Origin: Gilvimarinus gilvus
GTDB taxonomy: Bacteria > Pseudomonadota > Gammaproteobacteria > Pseudomonadales > Cellvibrionaceae
Assembly: GCF_030518155.1 (NCBI RefSeq)
Contig: NZ_JAULRU010000344.1
Location: 1 to 53,247, forward strand
Length of the DNA stretch: 53,247 nucleotides
Direction: 5' to 3'
Made by a program: the position numbers and the translations under genes. The notes under the pieces are model-generated. The model was given only the letters and a program-made list of their open reading frames with translations. It searched no databases and had not been told where the DNA came from. Below, in pieces: positions 1 through 9,511 of this stretch (position 1 is the stretch's first letter; each line of letters begins with the position of its first letter).

Positions 1-141
1 GAAATGGTAATGCCTGGTGACAACGTACAAATGACTGTTACTTTGATCGCTCCGATTGCGATGGAAGACGGTCTGCGCTTCGCGGTTCGCGAAGGTGGTC
101 GTACTGTTGGTGCTGGCGTAGTTGCCAAAATCCTCGACTAA
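1..141 (+). CDS. tuf: Elongation factor Tu, C-terminal fragment (5' end outside window)
   Basis: An open frame from base 1 encodes the last 46 residues of EF-Tu and ends in TAA at 139-141. The sequence includes MPGDN, ETL-like '[20 protein letters not shown]' and the near-invariant end [17 protein letters not shown], which is the domain 3 C-terminus of the GTPase that delivers aminoacyl-tRNA to the ribosome. The start lies upstream of the window. A Rho-independent terminator follows within 30 bases, so tuf is the last gene of its operon and the genes to the right form a separate unit. Confidence 0.97.
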   Translation, partial: EMVMPGDNVQMTVTLIAPIAMEDGLRFAVREGGRTVGAGVVAKILD

Positions 142-166
142 TTCTACTTTGAATTAGCGTTGAAAA

Positions 167-195
167 GAGGTCGCTTTCGAGCGGCCTTTTTTATT
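167..195 (+). terminator. Rho-independent terminator after tuf
   Basis: The arms AGGTCGC and GCGGCCT (one G-U pair) enclose a short TTTCGA loop and run straight into a T-rich tract (TTTTTT). It lies 26 bases after the tuf stop. Confidence 0.85.
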
Positions 196-303
196 GCCTG
201 TTGCCTAGGAAATGGCGTTTTCACGGTATTTATGGTATCAATGCTAGGCTATTGAGGTGTCGTAAGAGCACTCACTACATCTTCGAAAAGGAAGCCTGAT
301 TGA

Positions 304-1350
304 ATGACTAGACCCCGCACCACTAAATCCAAAAAAGTGACAATGAAAGATGTTGCCTCCATGGCAGGTGTCTCCATCATGACGGTATCGCGGGTGTTGA
401 ATAACGACAAGGTCTCGGATCAAACCTATGACCGCGTGATGGAGGCGGTAAAAAAGCTTAACTATCGATTGAATGTTTCCGCCCGCAGTTTGTCGGGATC
501 GCAATCATACCTGCTGGGCTTTTTCTACGACAACTCGCTCGGAAGCTATATCAGCCAATATTTAATTGGTGTGCTTAAGCGTTGTAACGAGCTAGGCTAC
601 CACTTGGTGTTAGAGCCTTGCTCTTTTGGTGAGGAAAACGTCGAAACAATCATCAGCGAGCTTTCCAGTCGCTATATGCTGGATGGTGTCATCGTGCCCC
701 CGCCTCTGAGCGAATATTTACCGCTTCTGGATGCTCTGGATGCTGCCAGTATTCGCTATGTGCGGGTTGGCCCCGGCCTTGAGCTCGATCGCTCGGCGTA
801 TGTTTCCATAGATGACTATCAGGCCACTTTTGAAATGACTGAGCACTTAATTAATGAGGGCCACCGTCACATAGGCTTTATCAAGGGCGATAGTCACCAA
901 GGAGTAGCGGCTAACCGATTTCGCGGTTTTAGCGAGGCTTTGCTAAAGCACGGTATTGCGATAGAGGATGCCGTCGTCGCTGAAGGCGATTTCAACTTCA
1001 CGGGAGGCATGAAGGCGAGCGAGGAAATTTTAGATTCCGGCCGCAAGGTGACCGCCATTTTTGCCAGTAACGACGATATGGCAAGCGCCGTTATTGCTAC
1101 GGTGCACAAAAGGGGTTTGCGAGTGCCAGAAGATATCGCAGTAGCTGGGTTTGATGACACCTCTATTGCTCGCAGTATTTGGCCTCAACTGACGACGGTT
1201 AAGCAACCCATTGACGATATGTCGGCCGATTCGGTTGATCTGCTGATTGAGGCTATTAAGGCTGATCAAATATTAGGCATTAAACTCAACAAGCGCGAAA
1301 TATTGCCACACTCTATTATCGTGAGAAATTCAACGCGTCCGGTAACATAA
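304..1350 (+). CDS. LacI/GalR-family transcriptional regulator
   Basis: This 348-residue protein has the usual LacI-family layout. Residues about 13-60 form the N-terminal helix-turn-helix and hinge (MKDVASMAGVSIMTVSRVLN, then KLNYRLNVSARSLSG). Residues about 68-340 form a periplasmic-binding-protein-like effector domain, with the family-typical AIFASNDDMA and IAVAGFDDTSIA segments. The GAAAAGGAAGCC stretch upstream gives a ribosome site for the ATG. Family members repress catabolic operons until a sugar binds. No sugar-utilisation gene adjoins it here, so its target is not evident. It stands alone between the tuf terminator and a two-component system. Confidence 0.93.
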   Translation: MTRPRTTKSKKVTMKDVASMAGVSIMTVSRVLNNDKVSDQTYDRVMEAVKKLNYRLNVSARSLSGSQSYLLGFFYDNSLGSYISQYLIGVLKRCNELGYHLVLEPCSFGEENVETIISELSSRYMLDGVIVPPPLSEYLPLLDALDAASIRYVRVGPGLELDRSAYVSIDDYQATFEMTEHLINEGHRHIGFIKGDSHQGVAANRFRGFSEALLKHGIAIEDAVVAEGDFNFTGGMKASEEILDSGRKVTAIFASNDDMASAVIATVHKRGLRVPEDIAVAGFDDTSIARSIWPQLTTVKQPIDDMSADSVDLLIEAIKADQILGIKLNKREILPHSIIVRNSTRPVT

Positions 1351-1570
1351 GTACAGATGGGCTGGGCTCGACCGCGTGTATGTTCTGTGACTAACCATAA
1401 TGCTACCGACCTCCAGTTTATCGGTATTACAATTCTGACCTTAGCCAATTCCCTTTGCGCCGCTCTGCCGTGTTGTTTGGGCTCACGTGTGCAATAGTGT
1501 TGCGGTTAGTCGCGGTTTAGCTGCGAGTGGGTTAAGCTTTCGGTAGGGCTCATTTTGGCGACAGGGAATT

Positions 1571-4390
1571 ATGCGCGACCTCATTTACAGGCTATTTTCC
1601 CCAACAGTATTGGCAATCGCCGTGTTGTTGGCGCTCATTGTCTACACCGTGGCGCAGCAGCGGGCGGTACAAATGCCCACCGCGCCTCAGGTCAGTGACG
1701 GTAAAATGGTGGTGGGAGCTGATCACTCCTCCAGAATTGAACTCAAGGGCAATTGGCGATTTTACTGGCAGGAGCTGCTAACACCTGAGCAGCTGCACGA
1801 TGACTATGGCCTGCTCTGGGTTCCCGCGCGCTGGAACTCCCCCGAATCTGGCCTGCCTTTACCCGGCAATGGCTTTGCAACCTATGCGCTCGACATCTAT
1901 TTTGAACAGCCGCCGCGCAATCTGGGGTTGCAGCTGCCCATGCTGTATCGGGCCGCTAAAGTATGGGCCAATGGGGCACCTTTGGTTCAGGTGGGGCGCC
2001 CTGCTGCGAACCCGGCTGAAGAAATACCCCGCGATGAAATTAAGCTGGTGCGTCTGCCAGAGGGCATAGGTCACCATCTGCAATTGGTAGTGCAAGTTTC
2101 AAGCTTCCATCATGTCGATGGCGGTATACATAAACCTTTTGTTATCGACAATTGGGATGTGCTGGTAACGGCGGAAAAGTGGCGTACTGTTCGCGGAATT
2201 TTTCTGATGTCGTCGACACTCACCCTGGCAATTTATTTGCTGGTTATGTGGGGCAATGCCCACGCTGGGCGCGAGTATCTTTACCTGGGGTTGGGGCTCT
2301 TCTGGTACGCCGTTCGAATATTTGGCACGGAAAAACTGATCTATTATTTGTTCCCGGGTTTTTCCGCTCAGTGGTTATTGCGTGCCGAGTATTACGGTAT
2401 GTTTCTTTGCATTCCTGCTTACATGCTATTTATTCAGGCACTCTATCCGCGAGACATTAACTACTGGGTGATGCGCGCTTTTTGGTGGGTGGGCGCAGCC
2501 GCGTCAATCATTACGACAGTGGTTGATGCGCGTTGGTATACGATGCTGCGCGATCCGTTTGAGGCCTTGTGCGTCGTTTACATCGTCTATTTTATTGGCT
2601 GTCTGATTATGATCACCTGGCGGCGGCGGCCCTGGAGCGGGTTGGTGAGTTTTTTGGGGGGCGTCATTGCACTGTTATTCGTCAATGAGGTGCTGTATTA
2701 CCGCGAGGTCACAGCCATTCATCTAACCCCCTGGGTCTACATATTTGTCGCCCTGACCAGTATTATTTTTCTTGGGCAGCGGCTTAACGAACTGTTGTCG
2801 ATCGAGTCCGAGCAGAAAGCAGTGTTGCAAAAAGCGGTTGATGATAGAACGTTTGAGCTGCAGAGGCGCCTGGAAGAACTGGATCAGGCGCGGCGTCACG
2901 CACTCGAGTTGGCGCAAAAGCGCAGTGAATTCATGGCCGAACTGAGTCATGAGATCCGCACGCCATTGGCGGGGCTGGTCGGTGCTATGCGGCTCATGGG
3001 GCGCAAAGGCGAGTGTGATAAGACACTCGCGGGGCATGCCGTTGATGCCGGCGAATCATTGCTGGCGGTTGTTAATGAATCTCTGAGTGCGAGTGGTAGC
3101 CGAAGTGTGCGAGCATCCCGCAACGAACGCTTTGATATGGCCGGTTTATTGCGCTCGGTGGTTACTATTATGGCTGTAGCGGCTACAGAGAAAAAGTTGG
3201 CGCTCGAATTTAACATGGACGAACGGCTGGAGGCAGGACTTTGGGTAGACAGCAATCCACTCAAAATTCGCCAAATACTGAGTAACTTGCTGAACAATGC
3301 AATCAAGTTTACAGACGCCGGGGTGGTTTACATCAACACCCGGGTTACAGCGCCCACGGGTGCAGGGCGAGTCGAGGTGTGCATCGAAATCGCCGATACA
3401 GGAATAGGTATTGATGCATCACAATTAGAGGCAATCTTTGACGAGTATGTGCAGCTTGATACGGGCTCACAGGTGGTCGGTAACGGCTTGGGTTTGGCCA
3501 TTTGTCGAAAGCTGGTTCGAGAGTTAGGCGGTACCATTGAGGTATGCAGTAATCTTGGGGACGGTGCTACTTTCAGATTAGTTTTACCTTTGCAGGTGGT
3601 CGATGAAAGACGTGATGGCGCCCAGTTACAGCCGAACTACACAACTGAAGCGGCGCTGCACGTGCTGGTGGTAGAGGATGACCGGGTCAATCGAACCATT
3701 GTGGTGGAGCTTATTGGTGCCGAGGGGCACCAGGTACGAGCGACGCATCACCCCGTTGAGGCTCTTAAGCTTCTGCAGCAAGAGCATTTCGATTTATGTC
3801 TTTTTGATATTCGCCTGCCGGACATGTCGGGCCTTGAGCTACTTGAGCGGGCGCGCAACCTACCGGCAGCTGAGGCGACGCTTTTTGTGGCTTTGACGGC
3901 CAATACCAGTGAGAGTGATATCGCTCAATACCGCACCGCCGGTTTTGATTTTGTTATGGAAAAACCTGTCAATAAGTCACACCTGCAATTGGTGTTATCG
4001 CGCTCAGAGAGTGGCCCGGAGCCTACAGATACGTTCTTTTTGCACTCCGATTTGATTGAGGGCGAGGGGGCGCTATTGGTTGATCGACGCTTGTGGCAGG
4101 GTATTGTCAATGATTTGGGGGCGCCGCGATCCGAGGCTCTGCTGGAGGATGCCTATGGGTCGCTGCGCGAATACGCGGAAGAGCTGGAGGCGGCACTGGG
4201 GCGTGGCAATTTTCCCGATATTCGTCACTTTGCTCATAAAATGAAAAGTGCTGCAAAATCGGTGGGCATGATCAGCGTTGCGAATATTGCTCACCATGTC
4301 GAGGCGTCGCCCGAGAGAGCCTTTAGTGCTCTGGGAAATTTAAATAATTTAATTGAGACATCTTATCAACAGATGCGCCAGGGGGCGTAG
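1571..4390 (+). CDS. Hybrid sensor histidine kinase (7TM-DISM-like sensor, HisKA, HATPase, receiver, Hpt)
   Basis: The protein has 939 residues. An N-terminal membrane anchor (about 10-28) precedes a periplasmic jelly-roll-like domain (about 45-200, with GNWRFYW and GLQLPMLYRAAKVWANG), which resembles 7TMR-DISM extracellular domains. About seven hydrophobic helices follow (205-400), then a short coiled coil. The H box is ELSHEIRTPLAG, with phospho-acceptor His460. The N box is NLLNNAIKF and the G boxes are ADTGIGI and NGLGLAI. The receiver (about 695-815) carries Asp746 in FDIRLPD. A C-terminal Hpt domain carries His889 in AHKMKSAAKSVG. This is a TorS/ArcB-type phosphorelay. The stop overlaps the GTG of the next regulator by one base, so the two are co-translated. 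The ligand is unknown. Confidence 0.93.
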   Translation: MRDLIYRLFSPTVLAIAVLLALIVYTVAQQRAVQMPTAPQVSDGKMVVGADHSSRIELKGNWRFYWQELLTPEQLHDDYGLLWVPARWNSPESGLPLPGNGFATYALDIYFEQPPRNLGLQLPMLYRAAKVWANGAPLVQVGRPAANPAEEIPRDEIKLVRLPEGIGHHLQLVVQVSSFHHVDGGIHKPFVIDNWDVLVTAEKWRTVRGIFLMSSTLTLAIYLLVMWGNAHAGREYLYLGLGLFWYAVRIFGTEKLIYYLFPGFSAQWLLRAEYYGMFLCIPAYMLFIQALYPRDINYWVMRAFWWVGAAASIITTVVDARWYTMLRDPFEALCVVYIVYFIGCLIMITWRRRPWSGLVSFLGGVIALLFVNEVLYYREVTAIHLTPWVYIFVALTSIIFLGQRLNELLSIESEQKAVLQKAVDDRTFELQRRLEELDQARRHALELAQKRSEFMAELSHEIRTPLAGLVGAMRLMGRKGECDKTLAGHAVDAGESLLAVVNESLSASGSRSVRASRNERFDMAGLLRSVVTIMAVAATEKKLALEFNMDERLEAGLWVDSNPLKIRQILSNLLNNAIKFTDAGVVYINTRVTAPTGAGRVEVCIEIADTGIGIDASQLEAIFDEYVQLDTGSQVVGNGLGLAICRKLVRELGGTIEVCSNLGDGATFRLVLPLQVVDERRDGAQLQPNYTTEAALHVLVVEDDRVNRTIVVELIGAEGHQVRATHHPVEALKLLQQEHFDLCLFDIRLPDMSGLELLERARNLPAAEATLFVALTANTSESDIAQYRTAGFDFVMEKPVNKSHLQLVLSRSESGPEPTDTFFLHSDLIEGEGALLVDRRLWQGIVNDLGAPRSEALLEDAYGSLREYAEELEAALGRGNFPDIRHFAHKMKSAAKSVGMISVANIAHHVEASPERAFSALGNLNNLIETSYQQMRQGA

Positions 4391-5139
4391 TGGCTAACAA
4401 TGATATGGCTGTAGGGGAAGCTCCCAAGGTATTGGTGGTCGAAGACGAGATCACAGCGCGCAACTTGCTGGTCGGTTATCTGGAGGAGCAGGGCTGGCAG
4501 GTGGATACATTACACAGTGCGGAACAGGTGCTGAGCTCAGTAGCCGAGCATGATTACGACCTGGTGTTTCTGGATATACGCCTGCCCGCTGGCGATGGCC
4601 TGAGTCTATGCCGGGAAATTCGTACCCGTTACAGCGCTGGCATTATCTTTACCACGGCTATAGATGACCCGATTGAGCGAATAGTGGGGCTGGAGGCCGG
4701 GGCGGACGCATACTACTCGAAACCCTTACCGATGCGGGAAATGATAGCGGGGGCCAAGGCGCTGCTTCGGCGGGTCTTGCAGATCAAGCGCCTTTTAAAA
4801 GGTGCGCAGGTTGCGGCTCATCGCCAGTACCATTTTGGTGGCTGGCGTTTTGACGCCGCGGGCCAGTTATTGAGCGGGTGCGAGGATGTCAGCCTGAGCC
4901 ATAATGAAACGGTCGTCTTGCGCGCTTTATGCGAACGCCCGCGCCAGCCAGTTAAGCGCGATGATTTAATGCGAGCGCTGGGCAAGTCCGACTGGCTGCC
5001 TTTTGACCGGACTTTGGACGTTCTGATTGGTCGTATTCGCAGCAAGCTGAAAAAAGTGGTGCCTGATGGCGCCAACCTCATCAGTGCCCAATACGGCAAA
5101 GGTTATATCCTGAATGCCGACGAGCTGGCGGTGGATTGA
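4390..5139 (+). CDS. OmpR/TorR-family response regulator
   Basis: The protein has 249 residues and starts at a GTG that shares its first base with the kinase stop. An ATG five codons in is a possible alternative. The receiver (about 13-125) has the acidic pair EDE, phospho-acceptor Asp62 in FLDIRLPAGDG and the KPLPMREM switch Lys. The winged-helix DNA-binding domain (about 150-240) contains SHNETVVLRAL and DRTLDVLIGRIRSKL. It is the evident partner of the hybrid kinase through its Hpt domain. The prepilin genes start about 160 bases downstream on the same strand. Control of those genes by this system is a positional inference. Confidence 0.93.
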   Translation: MANNDMAVGEAPKVLVVEDEITARNLLVGYLEEQGWQVDTLHSAEQVLSSVAEHDYDLVFLDIRLPAGDGLSLCREIRTRYSAGIIFTTAIDDPIERIVGLEAGADAYYSKPLPMREMIAGAKALLRRVLQIKRLLKGAQVAAHRQYHFGGWRFDAAGQLLSGCEDVSLSHNETVVLRALCERPRQPVKRDDLMRALGKSDWLPFDRTLDVLIGRIRSKLKKVVPDGANLISAQYGKGYILNADELAVD

Positions 5140-5301
5140 TTCAGACTTGCATGTGAAATGTAATAAATTGTTACATTTGTTGCAATTTGGTGAGTTTAAT
5201 TGCCAAATCTGTCACAAAAAATCTGCTAATCTGGTTTAGCTTTGTGGATGCTTACAGATATTGGGGGTTAAGCGTCCATTTCAGTCATTCGGAGAATAGC
5301 T

Positions 5302-5556
5302 ATGAAAATGCAACAAAAAATGAAGCAACTCGGCCAGGGTATGACCGAGTACATTATCATCGTGGCGCTGATTGCCATTGCGGCCATCACTGTTTACAAC
5401 CTGTTTGGTGACACTGTACGTAACCAGGTGGGTGATATGGCGGCAGAGCTTGGCGGCGGTGATTCCACCAACGAAGCTCAGGCTACCGGTGGTGCCGCTC
5501 AGGGTGAGGGTGCAGCCGACTACGGTCTGGACGACTTCACTCAAGACGATACCTAA
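5302..5556 (+). CDS. Flp-type class III prepilin
   Basis: This 84-residue protein has a short basic leader and a type IVb (Flp) processing site. Gly11 is followed by QGMT-EY, matching G/XXXXEY, and then by a single hydrophobic helix (IIIVALIAIAAITVYNLF). The tail is acidic and rich in Gly, Ala and Asp rather than compact. The upstream GGAGAATAGCT is a good ribosome site. A TadV/PilD-like peptidase would cleave it to give the major pilin of a Tad pilus. No tad ATPase or secretin gene is in the window. It heads a tight three-gene run of related pseudopilins. Confidence 0.88.
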   Translation: MKMQQKMKQLGQGMTEYIIIVALIAIAAITVYNLFGDTVRNQVGDMAAELGGGDSTNEAQATGGAAQGEGAADYGLDDFTQDDT

Positions 5557-5592
5557 TTGACTGGCCCACATTCTCGGGCCGCGCGTTCATAG

Positions 5593-7710
5593 ATGAACTC
5601 AATTAGATCCGATAAAGGGCAGGCCTTTATTTTCGGCCTGCTCTTTCTTGCTGTCGTGGTTATGGCCTTATTGATCCTGTACAACCAGGGTCAGCTGGTC
5701 ACTAATCGCATGCAGCTGGAAAATGCCGCCGATGCCTCTGTCTATACTCAGGCCAAGCTGTCGGCGCGCAACCAGAATTTTATCGCCTACACCAACCGCG
5801 CCATGGTGGCCAATGAGGTTTCCATAGGGCAGATGTTATCGCTACTGTCGTGGGCGAAGCGGTATCAAAATACTCAGTCCTTTCTCAATTACCCCGTTTA
5901 TAAAATACCCATCGCACCGCCTTCCCCAACGACGTTCCAGCAGGCTCTGCAAGCCGTAACTGTACTGCACTCTACGGTCGGTAATGTTGTTACCCCGATG
6001 GCAAAGGCCATCGTAAGCCCGTGGACCACCGTGGTTTCCTATTTTAATGCCACCATGGGGGTGTTCCAGAAAATGTTCGCGGTTTCCACTCTAGCGGCGC
6101 AAGTGGAAATGGCAATGGGGGTGGTGGAGGATCACGAAGATGATCCCAGCAACGAGCAAATGTATATACCGGCAGTGGGCTGGTTCTTTTTTACGCAAAA
6201 TGCGTTGCTAACGTATTTTGGCGATGCCTTTGACCCTGGTAATCTTGTCAGTGCTCTCGGGGAGAGTGACAGTGTCAGCAGTTTTACCGCGGATGACGCC
6301 GACTTGGTCAATGACTGGCTGGGCGGGCAGGGCCTTAGGCCAGAGACCATGATCGCCAATAATTCTCCGGCCAACAGTGGCTCTTCCAGTAGTGGTGGTG
6401 CTAATTCCAATCTCGATTCCACCGCTGAAACGGAAGACAATGCGGTGGAGGCCTATAAGCGCTATGTCGCCATTGTTAATGAAAACCGAACGGACTTTAC
6501 TCGGGATCGTCATTGGGAGCTTGGGATTGGGGTAGATGTACCTATTCCTCGCCTCGAGCTTTCGCTGGGCATCGTGACCCTTACAATCGATCTGGATATC
6601 AGTGTTTGGGGTGGGTTTAAAGGCGATGGTGGCACAGCTTTTATGTCGAACTCTGCCCTGGAAGATAACAGCTCTCTGGAAAAGATTGGCTGGTCCGCGA
6701 TTGATGTCTATGGCTTTGGTATCGATTTTCAGTTCGCGCTTTATGTGGAAATTGAGTTGTGTTTGCCAATCGTCGGCTGTAACTCGTGGACACTTCTGGA
6801 TTTGGATATTGCTATCGAGCTGGGATTCCCGTTAGGCGGCGCGACCCATCAAATTGTGGCTAAAGCCACCGATGCGAAAAAGATCATTACCGACTGGGAA
6901 TCCAGTCTTATTGCGCCGGATACCCCCAAGTGGGGTGGCGATCCTGAAGATGATGTCAACGACGGGGCATTCTCGCTTTTTCATGCGCAAGCCTTGGCTT
7001 ACGGCTCAATAACACCATTGCCTTCGGGTATGTATGGCACCAATACAGCCAACGATGTGACAACTAATTACCCGGGACCGCCGTCGTTTTTCAGTCTTGG
7101 TGGGTCGTTCCAGGAGTCGGGACGCAGCTACGAGTTTACAACAGCGCTGGCAAAATCACTCGATGATGTGGTGACCACAGATCACGACAATATAGGCATA
7201 AATTCCAATGACAATGATTGGGATAATGGCGACATTCAGTACACCAATTTCGATGTAAAAACCCGCTCGCGCGCAGAGGGCGATGATTACGCTGCGAATT
7301 ACCAGCAGTTTATTTGGAATGATGATCGCCCGATGATGACAATCAGTTCGGCGGAAACCTATTTTAACAACCCCATGCAGGCCGATGGCAACGAACCGGC
7401 CAGTTTGTTCAGTCCTTTTTGGGATGCGCGCCTGCGTGAGCCGAGCGCCATTGCCATTTTAATCGCTACCGGTGAAATAGATTTCGAAGAAATTTTCGAA
7501 GGGTTAGGCAGCAGTGCGGTGGATATGGTGGATTGGCTGTTGCACGCGATAGCCGAGCGTCTGGTCGATACCGGCGTGGATTACTTGTTGGCCGATGTGC
7601 CGGCCCCCATGGACGATATTATTGACGATCCCATTCGAGACGCCGCGCAAGATCTTACCAGTGATGCCGTAGACTCTGTGGTAGACGAGCTCGAGGACTT
7701 CCTGCCATGA
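5593..7710 (+). CDS. TadG-like pilus assembly protein with prepilin-like N-terminus
   Basis: The 705-residue protein opens with DKGQAFIFGLLFLAVVVMAL. This is a prepilin-like leader (Gly9 then Gln) and one transmembrane helix, followed by the TadG/TadE-like NRMQLENAADASVYTQAK. The long extracytoplasmic body has no domain I recognise. It contains low-complexity Ser/Gly/Asn stretches near residue 260, several Asp-rich stretches and hydrophobic segments. The usual Glu at +5 of mature class III pilins is absent, as in TadG-type proteins. It starts 36 bases after the flp-like gene and overlaps the next gene by 4 bases. A role as a minor pilin or surface component is inferred. Confidence 0.75.
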   Translation: MNSIRSDKGQAFIFGLLFLAVVVMALLILYNQGQLVTNRMQLENAADASVYTQAKLSARNQNFIAYTNRAMVANEVSIGQMLSLLSWAKRYQNTQSFLNYPVYKIPIAPPSPTTFQQALQAVTVLHSTVGNVVTPMAKAIVSPWTTVVSYFNATMGVFQKMFAVSTLAAQVEMAMGVVEDHEDDPSNEQMYIPAVGWFFFTQNALLTYFGDAFDPGNLVSALGESDSVSSFTADDADLVNDWLGGQGLRPETMIANNSPANSGSSSSGGANSNLDSTAETEDNAVEAYKRYVAIVNENRTDFTRDRHWELGIGVDVPIPRLELSLGIVTLTIDLDISVWGGFKGDGGTAFMSNSALEDNSSLEKIGWSAIDVYGFGIDFQFALYVEIELCLPIVGCNSWTLLDLDIAIELGFPLGGATHQIVAKATDAKKIITDWESSLIAPDTPKWGGDPEDDVNDGAFSLFHAQALAYGSITPLPSGMYGTNTANDVTTNYPGPPSFFSLGGSFQESGRSYEFTTALAKSLDDVVTTDHDNIGINSNDNDWDNGDIQYTNFDVKTRSRAEGDDYAANYQQFIWNDDRPMMTISSAETYFNNPMQADGNEPASLFSPFWDARLREPSAIAILIATGEIDFEEIFEGLGSSAVDMVDWLLHAIAERLVDTGVDYLLADVPAPMDDIIDDPIRDAAQDLTSDAVDSVVDELEDFLP

Positions 7711-8723
7711 CCCGGTCCGCGTTAATCCCGGCAAAACGCAATGCGGGACAGGCGATGACCGAGTTTGTGGTTAGTGTGGCCTTTATTTTTATGGTGTTGT
7801 TTGTGGTGGTGCCGCTGTTTGGCAAGATCATCGACATGAAAATGACCAACTTGCAGGCCTCGCGCTATGCGGCCTGGGAGCGTACGGTTTGGTTGCAGAG
7901 CAACAACGCCTGGAATGATAGCGGTACCGATAACAGTGGCGACTTTGTCATAAGCTCCGATGAGTTTGAAAGTGTTGCCGTGCGCAGTGATGATGACCTG
8001 CTCAATACCCTGCAAAACCGTTTTTACAATGGACAGGGGCGCGGCGAAATCAGGCCTATTGATTCATCCGATGCCCTGGGGGTAAGCGGGGACACCAGCC
8101 CCGTGTGGACCTATCCACAGTCGAAAAGAAGCATGTTTGGCGACGTGCAGCTGGAAATAGCCGAAGAAGAAACCGATAGTATCGCTTATGACGTGATTGA
8201 TGCTTTGAAGTCGGTAACGAATCCTGTGGCTAGCGCGCTGGGAACACTGACGTCGGCACTGGGTGGGAGCAATGAAGATTTGCTGTCTTTTGATTACAAC
8301 CTTAAGGGCTATTACTCCCCAACGTTAACCACCAGTCTGAATACCGCCAACGCCAAAGGTGGCGGCAACGGCGAGTGGGATCGCACGGGCGGGAATTGGG
8401 GGAGCGGTATTGAAGACGCTATTTTTCAGCGCTGGGATGGTGAATTTGTATCAAATTCGGCCATATTGGCCGATGGTTGGAACGCACAAAGCGTGGGCTA
8501 CTATAAAGATCGCGTGGATAACTATGTACCCAGTACGGTATTTGACAATGCTCTGTTCGACGCGATTATCGATATTTTGAGTTGCCTTGAGGGCTGCTTT
8601 GCCAATAGTGCCATTGATAAGCTCGACTTTGGCGATATTGAAGTTAACCCTATGCCATTTGATGAAGATTCAGGGGCGCCGCTGGATATCTCGGAAGATG
8701 GTGGATTCTATTATTATGACTAG
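7707..8723 (+). CDS. TadE-like pseudopilin
   Basis: The protein has 338 residues. The N-terminus carries NAGQAMTEFVV, so Gly14 is followed by QAMT-EF and matches the class III prepilin cleavage consensus. One hydrophobic helix and a TadE-type ASRYAAWERTVW segment follow. The remainder is an exported domain without a recognised fold, ending in an acidic, Tyr-rich tail (GGFYYYD). ATGA overlap with the previous gene implies translational coupling. The last base of the TAG stop is the first base of a MITE-like element. Removing that element with one TA would leave TAA at the same codon. Confidence 0.8.
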   Translation: MTRSALIPAKRNAGQAMTEFVVSVAFIFMVLFVVVPLFGKIIDMKMTNLQASRYAAWERTVWLQSNNAWNDSGTDNSGDFVISSDEFESVAVRSDDDLLNTLQNRFYNGQGRGEIRPIDSSDALGVSGDTSPVWTYPQSKRSMFGDVQLEIAEEETDSIAYDVIDALKSVTNPVASALGTLTSALGGSNEDLLSFDYNLKGYYSPTLTTSLNTANAKGGGNGEWDRTGGNWGSGIEDAIFQRWDGEFVSNSAILADGWNAQSVGYYKDRVDNYVPSTVFDNALFDAIIDILSCLEGCFANSAIDKLDFGDIEVNPMPFDEDSGAPLDISEDGGFYYYD

Positions 8724-8984
8724 CAGGCTGTTGAAAAACCCCGTACGTACTCAGACTCTCAGGCTGGTTCGTAATCTAGGCGCCACTTTGACGGTGTGTG
8801 CCCACCCATCGAAAAGTGGCAACGACGAGTACGGGCCAGCCTGGAAGTCCCGCAGTGCGAGGCCTGAAGCGCACATCTGCCGCACCTTGCCTCTAGCAAA
8901 GGGAACCACCCTGTCCGTCGAGATAAGGCTCGACATCTGCACTCGGGCCTCGCTGAGCATGCAGGGGTTTTTCAACAGCCTGCT
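8722..8984. mobile_element. MITE-like element with perfect 21-bp terminal inverted repeats
   Basis: The ends 8722-8742 and 8964-8984 are exact reverse complements (outer part AGCAGGCTGTTGAAAAACCC). About 220 bases of non-coding DNA lie between them. A CTAG-like or TA duplication at the borders fits a small target duplication. No transposase is encoded, so it is non-autonomous. A second, truncated and diverged copy lies at 45065-45163 in the opposite sense. The element separates the TadE-like gene from the severed tail of a solute-binding protein gene. Confidence 0.8.
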
Positions 8985-9375
8985 AAGGGCCATAGGTGGT
9001 TATGGGTATGGAACCGCGCTAGAGCGTTATCTCGATGAACGCGCTAATAGCGAACGTATTACTATGGTGCATGGTGACCAACCCCTGGATGTGGGCTTAA
9101 GTATGCTACTGCGCCAACGGATTGATACGCTGGTAGAAGATGAAACGGTTATGCGTCAAAAACTGGCAAATGTCAGGGTGCAGGACAAGGTGCGTTTGGC
9201 GGGTTATGTGCCAACAAGCGATCGCTTTAGTAAGGTGTATATTGCGTTTTCACCGGTCAATGAACGATCGAGCTACTACGCTGAATTGCTCACGCAAAAA
9301 ATGCAGCAAATGCGTGCTAGTGGTGAGTTGGAAGAAGTGCTGGCACGTTATCATGTCACCGATTGGCGCAAGTAG
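8985..9375 (+). pseudogene. C-terminal remnant of a family 3 periplasmic solute-binding protein
   Basis: The frame read out of the MITE encodes about 130 residues. These include GTALERYLDERAN, MLLRQRIDTLVEDETVM, YIAFSPVNERSSYYAEL and the ending LARYHVTDWRK, which match the second lobe and C-terminal helix of SBP_bac_3-type proteins (amino-acid-binding/transporter-like). The signal peptide and the first lobe are missing. The longer open frame starting at 8587 is an accident of the MITE sequence. No transporter genes accompany it, so it is most likely dead. A deletion or recombination at the MITE would explain it. Confidence 0.75.
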
Positions 9376-9511
9376 TATTTGCTCCCCCTGACGGGTTGAT
9401 TGAGATGTCGTCTTTGGGGCTCGCTGTACCGGGCGGTCAATGGGACAAATAGCGTATTGCACGTACACGGTTTAGGGCCTAACCTGAGGGCATTGAACCA
9501 ATGGTGCATTT

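Noticed and set aside
8587-9375. A 262-residue open frame as a full gene
   Set aside because: Its first 130 codons are a shadow of the TadE-like gene and of the MITE. Only the part after 8985 has protein-like sequence, so it is treated as a remnant.
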